A stretch of DNA of 64,000 nucleotides from Rhizobium rosettiformans W3 (GCF_004912135.1 NZ_STGU01000004.1:310001-374000), one strand, 5' to 3'; numbered from the stretch's first letter, positions 27,350 to 36,388 are shown. Notes: generated by a model not told the origin, from the sequence alone. Numbers and translations: made by a program.

Positions 27350-28029
27350 GGCTGGGCGGCTTCCATAGACCGATTGCTGCGAAGGGCGGACGGCTCGATA
27401 TTCAACTTGACGCTGCCCGAAAAAATCATGGTTCGCCCCTTATCCTTCATCTCGAGCGAGTTCGCAACAATCGAGGCGCCTTTGGTCTGGATCGCCACCG
27501 GATCGTCCGTCTTCATGGTGCCGCCGGAGATATCGAGATGCGCGGAGCCGAACTGTGCATCGATGCCGCTGCTGAGGTTCAGGGTGAAGGGCTTGTCGAG
27601 ATCGAGGATATTGGCGCCGCGGTCGAAGATGCCGCTGGTCGCCACGACATTGGCGACAACCTTGTCATTGACGGGCACCGCCGCAGCGATCGTCTCGAGC
27701 GTGATCATGTTGGGGTTCTTGATATCCTGCAGCGCGCGCTCGGCCCGCATCGAATACCGCACGCCGTCGGAATTGCGCCCGGCGATTGCAGGCTTCTCCA
27801 TCACGACCTTGCCGTCTTCGATCTTGGCCGATTCAATCTGCAGCTCCTCGGGCATCAAGCCGCGGACAAAGGAGACGGCCACGAAGGCAAGCGTGATCCC
27901 GAGCGCAGCGACCGGCAGCAGAAAGCGCAGGCGACGCACACGGCGTGAATGGTTCACGGCCCGTCGATAGGCTTCAGCGCCGGATCCGCTGTCGGCGGTC
28001 GGCAGGCCGTCATGTGTCGTTTGCAGCAT
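27346..28029 (-). CDS. lptC: LPS export system protein LptC
   Basis: A 227-residue bitopic protein. One membrane segment near residues 35-55 (RLRFLLPVAALGITLAFVAVSFV) anchors a periplasmic LptC/YrbK domain that passes LPS to LptA. Sequence conservation in this family is low; the call rests on the topology, the domain pattern and its place before lptA and lptB. Start ATG 28029 has only a weak ribosome-binding site. In some rhizobia an rnd gene lies upstream; none is here. Confidence 0.88.
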   Translation of the reverse strand: MLQTTHDGLPTADSGSGAEAYRRAVNHSRRVRRLRFLLPVAALGITLAFVAVSFVRGLMPEELQIESAKIEDGKVVMEKPAIAGRNSDGVRYSMRAERALQDIKNPNMITLETIAAAVPVNDKVVANVVATSGIFDRGANILDLDKPFTLNLSSGIDAQFGSAHLDISGGTMKTDDPVAIQTKGASIVANSLEMKDKGRTMIFSGSVKLNIEPSALRSNRSMEAAQP

Positions 28030-28331
28030 TAACAGGAACCCGTTCTCATGGCGCTTGGCCGAAACCTGTGCGCCTACTTTCGTCGTTTCGCATGTCCACC
28101 GGTCCTTGCCAATATGGATTGTGGCGGCCCGGTTACAAGAACTGCGCCAGAGGGAGCGTCGACGGGCCGGGTGGATAAAGTGAGGCGACGCCGATCACGA
28201 TTTAGCGTGTGATGCACGTCATATCGCTCGCAAAGCCACCAATTTATGGTTAAGTTGTTCCTTGACTGAGCTTTTTTGCTTTGGCAACTTTGTCGCCGCT
28301 CACGTCACAAGAGAAATTTCAGGGGGTCCGC
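28030..28331. other. Intergenic region between lptC and ihfB
   Basis: 302 bp between divergent genes, with no frame that looks coding. The promoter-like pair for ihfB lies near its right end; a promoter for lptC should lie in the left part but was not identified. No repeat or RNA gene was recognised. Confidence 0.5.
28262..28290 (+). promoter_or_regulatory. Candidate ihfB promoter
   Basis: TTGACT (28262-28267), 17 nt, CAACTT (28285-28290), with a T-rich spacer. The -35 is good, the -10 weak. It lies about 42 nt before the GTG start of ihfB. Confidence 0.4.
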
Positions 28332-28634
28332 GTGATAAAGTCGGAATTGGTGCAGATCGTCGCGGCCCGCAATCCGCATCTCTACCATCGCGATGTCGAA
28401 AACATTGTGAACGCGGTACTCGACGAAATTACCGATGCGCTCGCAGCGGGCAACCGTGTGGAACTGCGCGGCTTCGGCGCCTTCTCCGTCAAGAACCGCC
28501 CGTCGCGTTCCGGCCGAAATCCCCGCACGGGCGAAACCGTCTTCGTTGAAGAGAAGTGGGTGCCCTTCTTCAAGACCGGCAAGGAATTGCGCGAGCGCCT
28601 CAACCCCGGCATGGGCGACGAGGACGACGAATAA
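28332..28634 (+). CDS. ihfB: Integration host factor subunit beta
   Basis: A 100-residue DNA-bending protein; it pairs with IhfA and acts at sigma-54 promoters, recombination sites and origins. The intercalating-Pro arm is [12 protein letters not shown] near residue 60-70 and [18 protein letters not shown] precedes it. The start is GTG 28332 (read as Met before [25 protein letters not shown]), after an AGGGGG site; an upstream in-frame ATG at 28281 falls in the promoter region. An acidic C-terminal tail (GMGDEDDE) is typical of rhizobial IhfB. Confidence 0.95.
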   Translation: MIKSELVQIVAARNPHLYHRDVENIVNAVLDEITDALAAGNRVELRGFGAFSVKNRPSRSGRNPRTGETVFVEEKWVPFFKTGKELRERLNPGMGDEDDE

Positions 28635-28728
28635 GACGCTTTTCGCGTTGAAAATTCCGCCTCTGTCCTTACCTTGAACCACTGAGAGGTCCCGGTTGCG
28701 GGATCGGGCAGAAATGGGAGTTGTCGAG

Positions 28729-29073
28729 ATGGTGCGCAAAGTGGTGAGCCTCGTGGTATTCGTTCCGCTCGGTGTGCTCCTCGTCATTCTGGCAGTTGCC
28801 AACCGCGCGCCGGTCAATCTCGCCCTGAACCCCTTCAATCCGGCCGACCAAGCGCTCTCGGTTTCAGCACCCCTCTTCGTGCTGCTGATCCTTGCCGTCA
28901 TGCTCGGCGTGCTGCTGGGTGCGATCGTCACCTGGTTCACCCAGGGCAAGCACCGCAAGAAGGCGCGCAACCAGTCGCGCATGGCCCAGCAGTGGCAGGC
29001 CGAGGCGGATCGTCAGAAGACGCGCGCCGAAGAGATTGCCGGCTCGACCCTTCCCCAGATCGGCGCGCGCTGA
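28729..29073 (+). CDS. LapA domain membrane protein (DUF1049)
   Basis: A 114-residue protein with two membrane segments (about residues 5-25 and 48-70) joined by a short APVNLALNPFNPAD loop, and a charged cytoplasmic C-terminal tail (KHRKKARNQSRMAQQWQAEADRQ) likely to be helical. This is the lipopolysaccharide-assembly protein A domain. ATG 28729 has GGGAG upstream. It follows ihfB by 94 nt, a common pairing. In several rhizobia, as recalled, trpF follows next; here an RNA methyltransferase does. Confidence 0.85.
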   Translation: MVRKVVSLVVFVPLGVLLVILAVANRAPVNLALNPFNPADQALSVSAPLFVLLILAVMLGVLLGAIVTWFTQGKHRKKARNQSRMAQQWQAEADRQKTRAEEIAGSTLPQIGAR

Positions 29074-29181
29074 CCACGCCGGCGGCGCAAGCCACGCGTG
29101 CTCGCGCCAAATTTCCTTTTCGCGCCGGGCCGGCAATGCTAAGGGCAGGCCGAGACGAACACCGACCCACGGATATCAGAC

Positions 29182-30321
29182 GTGAAGAACAAGGAACGTC
29201 GCCCCGGCAAGCCATTCCCGGGAGCGAAGGCGAAAGGCAATGGCTCGGACCGGCCGGGCTCGGCAAAGCCCGCGTCTGCAAAGGGCAGGGACGACCGTTC
29301 TAGCCGCCCGCCACGCCGCGATGCCGATGCGCCCAAAAGCCGCCCGCAGCCGCAAGCCGTTGACACCGCGGCCGAGCCCTCTCGGCCCTTGACGGTGCGC
29401 TCCGGCGAGCGCCCGGCCGAGCGCGTGCCGCTGATCCTGGAATCCACGGGGGCCGGCGATTTCCACCTGATCGATAGCGGCGAGGGCCTGAAGCTCGAGC
29501 AATACGGTCCCTATCGCATCGTCCGCCCCGAAGCTCAGGCCCTCTGGCCAAAGGCACTGCCCACCCATGTCTGGGACAAGGCAGACGCCGTCTTCACCGG
29601 CGACACGGATGAAGATGGCATGGGCCGCTGGCGTTTTCCCCGCGAGGCGCTCGGCGAGACCTGGCCGCTTTCGCTCCTCGGCGTCGATTTCCATGGCCGT
29701 TTCACGGCTTTCCGTCATGTCGGTGTCTTCCCGGAGCAGATCGCCCACTGGAGCTGGATGAAGGAGAAGATCGAAGCTGCCGATCGGCCGCTGAAGGTTT
29801 TGAACCTCTTCGGCTATACCGGCGTTGCCTCGCTGGTTGCCGCTGCTGCCGGTGCCGAAGTCACCCATGTCGACGCCTCCAAGAAGGCCATTGGCTGGGC
29901 CCGCGAAAACCAGTCCTTGAGCCGCCTGGACAAGGCGCCGATCCGCTGGATCTGCGAAGACGCGATGAAGTTCATCTTGCGCGAGGAGCGCCGCGGCAAT
30001 CGTTACGACATCATCTTGACCGATCCGCCGAAATTCGGCCGCGGCCCGAATGGCGAAGTCTGGCAGCTTTTCGACCATTTGCCGCTGATGCTCGACATCT
30101 GCCGCGAGCTCCTGGCACCCAAGGCGGTGGGTCTGGTGCTGACCGCCTATTCGATCCGCGCGAGCTTCTATTCGATCCACGAACTGATGCGCGAAACCAT
30201 GCGTGGCAAGGGCGGGCTGGTCGAGTCGGGCGAGCTCGTGATCCGTGAGGCTGGTCTCGACGGCAAGACGCCGGGGCGTGCCCTCTCCACCTCTCTTTTC
30301 AGCCGCTGGGTGCCGAAATGA
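29182..30321 (+). CDS. Class I SAM-dependent RNA methyltransferase (RlmI-like)
   Basis: A 379-residue protein. The first 60 residues are Lys/Arg/Pro-rich and probably disordered, perhaps RNA-binding. A domain with PLILESTGAGDFHLIDSGEGLKLEQYG follows, then the Rossmann methyltransferase from about residue 195: motif I VLNLFGYTGVASLVAAAAGAEVTHVDAS and motif IV ILTDPPKFGRG near 285. The closest known group methylates 23S rRNA cytosine, but the target here is not shown. Its stop overlaps the start of the next methyltransferase gene by 4 nt. Confidence 0.87.
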   Translation: MKNKERRPGKPFPGAKAKGNGSDRPGSAKPASAKGRDDRSSRPPRRDADAPKSRPQPQAVDTAAEPSRPLTVRSGERPAERVPLILESTGAGDFHLIDSGEGLKLEQYGPYRIVRPEAQALWPKALPTHVWDKADAVFTGDTDEDGMGRWRFPREALGETWPLSLLGVDFHGRFTAFRHVGVFPEQIAHWSWMKEKIEAADRPLKVLNLFGYTGVASLVAAAAGAEVTHVDASKKAIGWARENQSLSRLDKAPIRWICEDAMKFILREERRGNRYDIILTDPPKFGRGPNGEVWQLFDHLPLMLDICRELLAPKAVGLVLTAYSIRASFYSIHELMRETMRGKGGLVESGELVIREAGLDGKTPGRALSTSLFSRWVPK

Positions 30322-31178
30322 CCGATGATTTTCGCCACGAGGGACCGCGCCGGGTCGGCCAGGTCAAGGAAGTCACCAGCCTCGCCAATCCGATCATCAA
30401 GGACATCAAGGCGCTGTCCCTGAAGAAGGCGCGCGACGAGAGCAAGACATTCCTCGCCGAAGGCCTGAAGCTCGTCATCGACGCGCTCGATCGCGGCTGG
30501 ACCATCCGCACCCTCGTCTATGCCAAGGCCGGCAAGGGCAAGCCGCTGGTCGAGAAGGTGGCCGCCCGCACCGTCGCCGCCGGCGGACTGGTGCTGGAAG
30601 TCAGCGAAAAGGTCATGTCCTCGATCACCCGGCGGGAAAATCCGCAGATGGTGGCCGCCGTCTTCGAACAGCGTTGGACACCGCTCAAGGACATCCAGCC
30701 GAAGGGCTCGGAAACCTGGATTGCGCTCGACCGCGTTCGCGACCCCGGCAATCTCGGCACCATCATCCGCACGGCAGATGCCACCGGCGCCTCGGGCGTC
30801 ATCCTCGTCGGCGACTGCACCGACCCCTTCTCGATGGAAACGGTGCGCGCCACCATGGGCTCGATGTTCGCTTTGCCCCTGGTGAAGACATCGCCCGCTG
30901 ATTTCCTCAAGTGGAAGAAGTCGGTCGATGCCCGCCTCGTGGCCACGCATCTCGCCGGCGCCGTCGACTACCGCACCATCGACTACAAGTCGAAGCCGGT
31001 CATCCTGATGATGGGCAATGAGCAGTCGGGCCTGCCAGATGAGCTGGCTCAGGCGGCTGACAAGCTCGCCCGCATCCCCCAGGTCGGCATGGCCGATAGC
31101 CTCAACCTTGCGGTCGCCACCGGTGTCATGCTCTTCGAGGTTCGTCGCCACCTGCTCACGCTCGATGGAGCCAAGTGA
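30318..31178 (+). CDS. TrmH/SpoU family RNA methyltransferase
   Basis: A 286-residue SPOUT enzyme. An N-terminal substrate-binding domain ([37 protein letters not shown]) precedes the knotted domain with motif 1 [20 protein letters not shown] near residue 140, motif 2 [13 protein letters not shown] near 235 and motif 3 [22 protein letters not shown]. It 2'-O-methylates a ribose in rRNA or tRNA; the site is not determined. It overlaps both the upstream methyltransferase and downstream lspA by 4 nt, so the three are probably translationally coupled. Confidence 0.92.
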   Translation: MTDDFRHEGPRRVGQVKEVTSLANPIIKDIKALSLKKARDESKTFLAEGLKLVIDALDRGWTIRTLVYAKAGKGKPLVEKVAARTVAAGGLVLEVSEKVMSSITRRENPQMVAAVFEQRWTPLKDIQPKGSETWIALDRVRDPGNLGTIIRTADATGASGVILVGDCTDPFSMETVRATMGSMFALPLVKTSPADFLKWKKSVDARLVATHLAGAVDYRTIDYKSKPVILMMGNEQSGLPDELAQAADKLARIPQVGMADSLNLAVATGVMLFEVRRHLLTLDGAK

Positions 31179-31672
31179 TCATGCTCGCAGCCTTCAACCG
31201 GCCAGGCCCGGTTCTCACCTTCATCGCGATTGCCCTGATCCTCGACCAGGCGATCAAATATGCGGTGGAAGTCACTCTGCCGATGCATGAGCTGATCCCG
31301 GTTCTGCCGTTCTGGGCGCTCTACCGCACCCACAACCTCGGTGTCGCCTTTTCCATGCTGTCCCATCTCGACAGCTGGTTCATCATCGGCCTGCGTCTCG
31401 TCATTGTCGGCTTCGTTCTGTGGCTGTGGCGCAAGACCGGCCCGGAGCAGCATTTTGCCCATCTCGGCTTTTCGATGATCATCGCCGGCGCGCTCGGCAA
31501 CATCATCGATCGGCTGACCTATGGTTACGTCGTCGACTACATCCTGTTCTACACGGACACCTGGTCCTTTGCGGTCTTCAATCTGGCTGACAGCTTCATC
31601 ACCATCGGTGCGATCTGCATCGTGATCGACGAGATCATTCAGCACCGCAAACCGAAGCCGCCGGAGGCTTGA
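31175..31672 (+). CDS. lspA: Lipoprotein signal peptidase (signal peptidase II)
   Basis: A 165-residue inner-membrane aspartyl protease with four hydrophobic segments that cleaves the signal peptide of lipidated prolipoproteins. The two catalytic aspartates lie in [15 protein letters not shown] and [18 protein letters not shown] is also conserved. GTG 31175 overlaps the preceding stop (GTGA); ATG 31181 is an alternative. It works after Lgt and before Lnt, which is also encoded in this window. Confidence 0.95.
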   Translation: MIMLAAFNRPGPVLTFIAIALILDQAIKYAVEVTLPMHELIPVLPFWALYRTHNLGVAFSMLSHLDSWFIIGLRLVIVGFVLWLWRKTGPEQHFAHLGFSMIIAGALGNIIDRLTYGYVVDYILFYTDTWSFAVFNLADSFITIGAICIVIDEIIQHRKPKPPEA

Positions 31673-31700
31673 CAGGCGTCATAAGCCTCCGAAGTTTTGT
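31663..31700 (+). terminator. Probable terminator at the lspA stop
   Basis: GGAGGCTT (31663-31670) pairs perfectly with AAGCCTCC (31683-31690) over a 12-nt loop that includes the lspA stop, followed by GAAGTTTTGT. The T-run is short, so strength is uncertain. Confidence 0.6.
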
Positions 31701-31729
31701 CACTTTCCTGTAGCAGTGTCGTGTTTAAA
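31697..31729 (+). promoter_or_regulatory. Candidate PHO box and -10 for olsB
   Basis: TTGTCAC-TTTC-CTGTAGC (31697-31714) resembles two 7-bp PHO half-sites (CTGTCAT) at 11-bp spacing, with 5 and 4 matches of 7. TTTAAA (31724-31729) lies 9 nt after it, as in PhoB-activated promoters where the box replaces the -35. RNA would start about 24 nt before the olsB ATG. Confidence 0.5.
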
Positions 31730-31759
31730 GGCCCGTGACTTCAACGCTGGATAGATCCG

Positions 31760-32641
31760 ATGAGCGTGGAACTGATCGAACGAGACCTTCTTCTGGAAAG
31801 CCCGGCAGCCTTGCCGCTGGGACTTGCGTCCTCCCGTGATCTCCTGGGCCGCATTGGCAGCCTCGAGACGCGCCTTGCCCGCACCGAACGCGAGATCGAC
31901 GCCGCGCAGGCAGTGCGTTACCGCGTCTTCGTCGAGGAGATGAAGGCCCAGGTCGATCCCGATTGCGCCCGCCGCGGCCGCGATGTCGACAGCTGGGACG
32001 GCCTTTGCGATCACTTGCTGGTTCTCGACCGCGCCATCGAAGGCGACACGGAAGATCAGATCGTCGGCACCTATCGCCTGCTGCGCCACGACGTGGCGAT
32101 CGCCCATGGCGGCTTCTACTCAGGTTCGGAATTCGGCGTCGATTCTCTGGTCGCCCGCCACCCGGGCAAGCGCTTCATGGAGCTCGGCCGCTCCTGCGTG
32201 CTGCCGCAATACCGCACCAAGCGCACCGTCGAACTGCTCTGGCAGGGTTGCTGGGCCTATGCCCTGCAGCACCGCATCGACGCCATGTTCGGCTGCGGTT
32301 CCTTCCCCGGCACGCAGCCGGAAGAACACGCCCTTGCGCTTTCCTTCCTGCATCACAATGCTGTCGCGCGCGGCGAATGGGCCGTGGATGCGCTGCCGCA
32401 TCTCTACCGCGAGATGGACCTGATGCCGTCGGAAGCCGTCAATGCCCGCCGCGCTCTCTTTGCCATGCCGCCGCTGATCAAGGGTTATCTTCGCCTCGGC
32501 GCCATGGTCGGCAATGGCGCGGTCGTCGACCAGGCGTTCAACACGACCGACGTGTTGATCATCCTGCCGATCTCCAGCATCTCCGGCCGCTACGTGAACT
32601 ATTACGGCGCGGACGCCGGCCGCTTCGCCAGCGCCAGCTGA
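31760..32641 (+). CDS. olsB: L-ornithine N-alpha-acyltransferase OlsB (ornithine lipid synthesis)
   Basis: A 293-residue GNAT-like acyltransferase that transfers a 3-hydroxyacyl group from acyl carrier protein to ornithine, giving lyso-ornithine lipid. The family pattern is clear: EIDAAQAVRYRVFVEEMKAQ, DHLLVLD, VGTYRLLRHDVA, FMELGRSCVLPQYRTKRTVELLWQG and MFGCGSFPGTQPEEHALALSFLHH. In S. meliloti olsB also lies near dme, mutS and glnD, which supports the call. OlsA, the second acyltransferase, is not adjacent. A candidate PHO box precedes it, in line with phosphate-limited induction of ornithine lipids in rhizobia. Confidence 0.92.
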   Translation: MSVELIERDLLLESPAALPLGLASSRDLLGRIGSLETRLARTEREIDAAQAVRYRVFVEEMKAQVDPDCARRGRDVDSWDGLCDHLLVLDRAIEGDTEDQIVGTYRLLRHDVAIAHGGFYSGSEFGVDSLVARHPGKRFMELGRSCVLPQYRTKRTVELLWQGCWAYALQHRIDAMFGCGSFPGTQPEEHALALSFLHHNAVARGEWAVDALPHLYREMDLMPSEAVNARRALFAMPPLIKGYLRLGAMVGNGAVVDQAFNTTDVLIILPISSISGRYVNYYGADAGRFASAS

Positions 32642-32650
32642 AGATACATG

Positions 32651-32670
32651 CTTTCCCCCGCGGGGGAGAG
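32651..32670. repeat. GC-rich palindrome after olsB, possibly part of a dispersed rhizobial repeat
   Basis: TCCCCCGCGGGGGA is a perfect 14-bp palindrome, extended by C-T-T and G-A-G with one wobble. The following bases to about 32720 resemble, from memory, a short intergenic repeat common in Rhizobiaceae. It could also work as an olsB terminator without a U-run. Confidence 0.35.
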
Positions 32671-32726
32671 AAGCTTGCCGGCCAGGCGAGAGGCTTTCGC
32701 AGGGTGCTGGACCCCGTTTCTGTCGA

Positions 32727-32957
32727 TCATCGTGGCAATGCGCATGCCGCTGCGTGCATCCGGCCGACACTCTGCCTGCCACCGCATGCCTGTCTCTCGA
32801 CCGTCCTTGCCGGCTTCGGGACCTCTGCCACCATCGGCAGGTCCGCGAGCTCCCGAAGGCTCATGTCTCGCACGGTCGGGTGGCCCATGGGGTCATGCCT
32901 CCAGTCATGAGGCGCTGGCGTCGAATGTGTAGTCGGTTTCCAGAGAAACTTGAACAT
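32727..32957 (-). CDS. Small protein of unknown function, divergent from the LysR gene
   Basis: A 76-residue frame whose ATG (32957) has AAGGG about 8 nt upstream. The start MFKFLWKPTTHS and the middle HDPMGHPTVRDMSLRELADLPM read like short rhizobial proteins with a conserved RELADLP pattern; the last 20 residues look less coding-like, so the true extent is unsure. No domain or signal peptide was recognised. LysR regulators often control a divergent neighbour, so regulation by the 33075 gene is plausible. The start codon lies in one arm of a 10-bp inverted repeat. Confidence 0.45.
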   Translation of the reverse strand: MFKFLWKPTTHSTPAPHDWRHDPMGHPTVRDMSLRELADLPMVAEVPKPARTVERQACGGRQSVGRMHAAACALPR

Positions 32958-33017
32958 GGCTCGACCCTTCTCTGCTCCGGTTGGAAGATCTTGCTGCTGT
33001 TTGTGAGGCCATGTTCA
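32951..33017 (-). promoter_or_regulatory. Inverted repeat that could hide the start codon of the small gene
   Basis: TGAACATGGC (32951-32960) and GCCATGTTCA (33008-33017) are perfect complements. In a minus-strand transcript the 5' arm would pair with the region containing ATG 32957, with the ribosome-binding site in the 47-nt loop. Alternatively the arms could be paired operator half-sites. Confidence 0.4.
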
Positions 33018-33074
33018 GGCTCCCGGCACCGAAATTCAATTGAGTTTTGCCCCGATCGAATATAGCTTTTCTAT

Positions 33075-33992
33075 ATGAAGAACCTCAGTCAGGTGCATCT
33101 AAACGGCCTGCGCGCTGTTGAAGCTGTTGGTCGCCTCGGCTCCCTGCAGGCGGCGGCTGATGAACTCGGGGTTTCGATCGGCGCCGTCAGCCAGCAGGTC
33201 ATCAAGACCGAGCAGCAGCTTGGTCGGCTGCTCTTCGAACGGACAAGCCGTGGCATGGTGCCGGCCGAGACGGCGGTCGACCTGCTGGCCCGCCTGTCCG
33301 ATGGTTTCCGACATCTCTCGAGCGCCGTGGATCTTGCGAAGCGGAGCGATGACAGCGTGCTGACCATCTCGGTCGCCCCGGTCTTCGCCGCCCGCTGGCT
33401 GGTGCATCGCATCCCTGCCTTTTCCGAGCGCTTTCCCGAGATCGGCCTGCGGATCGATGCCAATGATCGTCTGACCGATGCCAGCCACACCGATGTCGAC
33501 CTCCGGATCCGTGTCGGCCGCGGCCATTGGCCAGGCTTCAAGGCGGAGCTGATCCTCGATCAACGCGTGGTGCCGGTCTGCACACCTTCGATGGCGGAGC
33601 GCTTGAAGCAGCCAGCGGACATTTTGGATCTGCCGAAGATCATCGACGGTCGGGCCATGTTCGACTGGGATCTGTGGCTCGCGGCTGTGGGGCTCGCTGG
33701 CGCCGAGATCAAGGCCCGCCACAGCTTCAGCGAAGCCTCCCTCTGCCTTGATGCGGCGATTGCCGGGCAGGGGGTGATGCTGGCCTGGCAGACCATTGCC
33801 TCCCATCAGCTGCGGCATGGCCAGCTGGTCGCGCCCTTCGGTCCGGCGGTAAGGACCGGCTTCGGCCACTACTTCGTGACCGCAGAAAATGCGCGGTGGT
33901 CGGAGAAGGTGGAAAAGTTCAAGCGCTGGCTGAAGCGGGAGATCGAGGACGACATGGAGCGGCTCGCAAAAGCCGCTCCGGTCTTCGCTTAA
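33075..33992 (+). CDS. LysR-family transcriptional regulator (GcvA-like)
   Basis: A 305-residue regulator. The winged helix covers residues 5-65 (HLNGLRAVEAVGRLGSLQAAADELGVSIGAVSQQVIKTEQQLGRLLFERTSRG) and a LysR substrate-binding domain spans about 92-295, with a GcvA-type pattern (APVFAARWLVHRIPAFSERFPEIGLRI). The effector is unknown. Its stop overlaps the convergent dme stop by 4 nt. ATATAG-CTTTT-CTATAT (33060-33076) overlaps its start codon and may serve autoregulation. Confidence 0.93.
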   Translation: MKNLSQVHLNGLRAVEAVGRLGSLQAAADELGVSIGAVSQQVIKTEQQLGRLLFERTSRGMVPAETAVDLLARLSDGFRHLSSAVDLAKRSDDSVLTISVAPVFAARWLVHRIPAFSERFPEIGLRIDANDRLTDASHTDVDLRIRVGRGHWPGFKAELILDQRVVPVCTPSMAERLKQPADILDLPKIIDGRAMFDWDLWLAAVGLAGAEIKARHSFSEASLCLDAAIAGQGVMLAWQTIASHQLRHGQLVAPFGPAVRTGFGHYFVTAENARWSEKVEKFKRWLKREIEDDMERLAKAAPVFA

Positions 33993-36274
33993 ACCGCCGC
34001 GTTGTATGCAGCAATCGCTGCCATGTTGACGATGTCGCTGTCCTTGGCGCCCATCTGCGCAATCTGCACGGACTTTTCGAGGCCGATGAGCAGCGGCCCC
34101 ATGACGGTCAGCCCGCCCAGTTCCTGCAGCATCCTGGTCGAGATCGCCGCCGAATGGATCGCCGGCATGACCAAGACGTTCGCCGTCCCCGACAGGCGGC
34201 AGAACGGATACTGCTCCATCCGATGGCTGTTCAGTGCCACATCTGCTCCCATCTCACCGTCATATTCGAAGGAGACCCCGCGCCGGTCGAGGATCTTCAC
34301 AGCCTCACGCACGCGCTCGGAGCGCTCGCCGGTCGGATGGCCGAAGGTCGAATAGGCCAGCAGAGCGACGCGCGGCTCAAGCCCGAGCCGATGCGCGACG
34401 CCGGCAGCCTCTTCTGCGATGTCGGCGAGTTCGTCCGCTGTCGGCATGTCGTGCACGGCGGTGTCCGCCACCACGATCGTCCGCCCGCGGGCGAGCGCCA
34501 GCGACACGCCGATAACGCGATGCCCCGGCGCCGTGTCGATGCAGCGGCGCACGTCTTCGAGCGCCGTCGAATAGTTGCGCGTCGTGCCCGTTACCATGGC
34601 ATCGGCATCGCCGAGCGCCACCATGCAGGCGGCGAAGTGGTTGCGATCCGTGTTGATCAGCCGCTGCGCATCGCGGTGCAGGTAACCCTTCCGCTGCAGG
34701 CGGGCATAGAGATATTCGGTATAGGCCTCCACCCGGGTCGAAACGCGCGCATTGACCACTTCGATGCCCGGCCGGTCGAGATCGATCCCCGCCCGTTCGG
34801 CGGTCGCCTTGAGCGGCTCGTCGCGGCCGAGCAGGATGGCGGTGCCGAGCCCCTGGTTAGCGAAGGAAATCGCCGCGCGCATGACCTGCTCTTCCTCGCC
34901 TTCGGCAAAGACGACGCGCTTCGGATGGCTGCGCACATGTTCGTAGATCCGCTGCGTGGCCGCTGCGATCGGGTCGCGGCGGGCGGAGAGTTCATGGGCA
35001 TAGGAGCCGAGATCCTCGATTGCCTTGCGCGCCACACCGCTATCCATCGCAGCCTTCGCCACCGCAACGGGGATTGCCGAGATGAGGCGCGGATCGAAAG
35101 GCACGGGGATGATGTATTGCGGTCCGAAGCGCGGGCGCTGGCCCTGATAAGCCGCCGCCACGTCATCTGGAACGTCTTCGCGCGCCAGATTGGCAAGCGC
35201 TTCCGCTGCCGCGATCTTCATCGCGTCGTTGATCTGGCTGGCGCGCACATCGAGCGCGCCGCGAAAGATGTAGGGGAAGCCGAGAACATTGTTCACCTGG
35301 TTCGGATAGTCCGAGCGGCCGGTCGCCATGATCGCATCCGAGCGGATTTCGGCCACTTCCTCCGGCGTAATCTCCGGGTCCGGATTGGCCATCGCGAAGA
35401 TGATCGGGTTCGGCGCCATCGAAGCGATCATGTCCGCGGCAAAGGCGCCTTTCTGCGACAGGCCGAACACGACGTCCGCCCCGACCATCGCCTCCCTCAG
35501 GCTGCGCCGGTCGGTCTTCACGGCATGGGCGCTCTTCCACTGGTTCATCCCCTCGGTACGGCCTTGATAGATCACGCCCTTGGTGTCGCAGAGAATGATG
35601 TTCTCGCCGTTGAAGCCCATGGCCTTGATCAGCTCGATGCAAGCGATCGCCGCAGCGCCCGCACCGTTGCAGACGAGTTTTGTCGTCTTGAAGTCGCGTC
35701 CGGTCAATTCCAGCGCGTTGATCAGACCCGCCGCCGCGATGATCGCGGTCCCGTGCTGGTCGTCATGGAAGACCGGGATGTCCATCAGCTCGCGCAACCG
35801 GCTCTCGATGATGAAGCAGTCAGGCGCCTTGATGTCTTCGAGATTGATGCCGCCGAAGGAGGGGCCGAGGTAACGCACGCAGTTGATGAACTCGTCGACA
35901 TTCTCGGTATCGACCTCGATGTCGATCGAATCGACGTCCGCGAACCGCTTGAAGAGAACCGACTTGCCTTCCATCACCGGCTTGGAGGCCAATGCCCCGA
36001 GATTGCCCAGGCCCAGGATCGCGGTGCCGTTGGAGATGACGGCCACCATGTTGCCGCGAGTGGTATAGTCGTAAGCCGTGGCCGGATCGGCCGCGATCGC
36101 CTTGACCGGAACCGCAACGCCGGGGGAATAGGCAAGCGACAGATCGCGCTGCGTGGCCATGGCCTTGGTCGGAGTGATCTCGAGCTTGCCGGGGCGCCCC
36201 TGGGAGTGGAAGTCCAGCGCTTCCTGTTCCGTGACCGAGACTTTCGTCCGGCCGGTCGTCTTCTCGCTTGCCAT
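33989..36274 (-). CDS. dme: Malic enzyme with C-terminal phosphotransacetylase-like domain
   Basis: A 761-residue hybrid malic enzyme: malic and NAD-binding domains in residues 1-430 ([56 protein letters not shown]) and a phosphotransacetylase-like domain from about 440 to the end that regulates rather than catalyses acetyl transfer. It converts malate to pyruvate and CO2. In S. meliloti the equivalent DME uses NAD and is needed for nitrogen fixation; cofactor choice here cannot be read for certain. ATG 36274 has GAGGGG upstream, while the frame up to 36373 has no family support. Confidence 0.93.
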   Translation of the reverse strand: MASEKTTGRTKVSVTEQEALDFHSQGRPGKLEITPTKAMATQRDLSLAYSPGVAVPVKAIAADPATAYDYTTRGNMVAVISNGTAILGLGNLGALASKPVMEGKSVLFKRFADVDSIDIEVDTENVDEFINCVRYLGPSFGGINLEDIKAPDCFIIESRLRELMDIPVFHDDQHGTAIIAAAGLINALELTGRDFKTTKLVCNGAGAAAIACIELIKAMGFNGENIILCDTKGVIYQGRTEGMNQWKSAHAVKTDRRSLREAMVGADVVFGLSQKGAFAADMIASMAPNPIIFAMANPDPEITPEEVAEIRSDAIMATGRSDYPNQVNNVLGFPYIFRGALDVRASQINDAMKIAAAEALANLAREDVPDDVAAAYQGQRPRFGPQYIIPVPFDPRLISAIPVAVAKAAMDSGVARKAIEDLGSYAHELSARRDPIAAATQRIYEHVRSHPKRVVFAEGEEEQVMRAAISFANQGLGTAILLGRDEPLKATAERAGIDLDRPGIEVVNARVSTRVEAYTEYLYARLQRKGYLHRDAQRLINTDRNHFAACMVALGDADAMVTGTTRNYSTALEDVRRCIDTAPGHRVIGVSLALARGRTIVVADTAVHDMPTADELADIAEEAAGVAHRLGLEPRVALLAYSTFGHPTGERSERVREAVKILDRRGVSFEYDGEMGADVALNSHRMEQYPFCRLSGTANVLVMPAIHSAAISTRMLQELGGLTVMGPLLIGLEKSVQIAQMGAKDSDIVNMAAIAAYNAAV

Positions 36275-36388
36275 GCTTCCCCTCACCTTGTTGTGGGCAG
36301 CGGGCGAACGCCGGCCCATCCTGGTTGTTTTTCCTCGCCTTAAGTCGTTAGTGTTGCACGACTTCCTTTTCAAGAAAACATTGAGCCC

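Noticed and set aside
23340..27970. Long plus-strand frames opposite hpf, rpoN, lptB, lptA and lptC
   Set aside because: Each follows the third-position GC of the true genes on the minus strand and has no recognisable domains.
33896..36343. An 815-residue open frame antisense to dme
   Set aside because: Composition is His/Arg/Asp-rich shadow-like; dme on the other strand is unmistakable.
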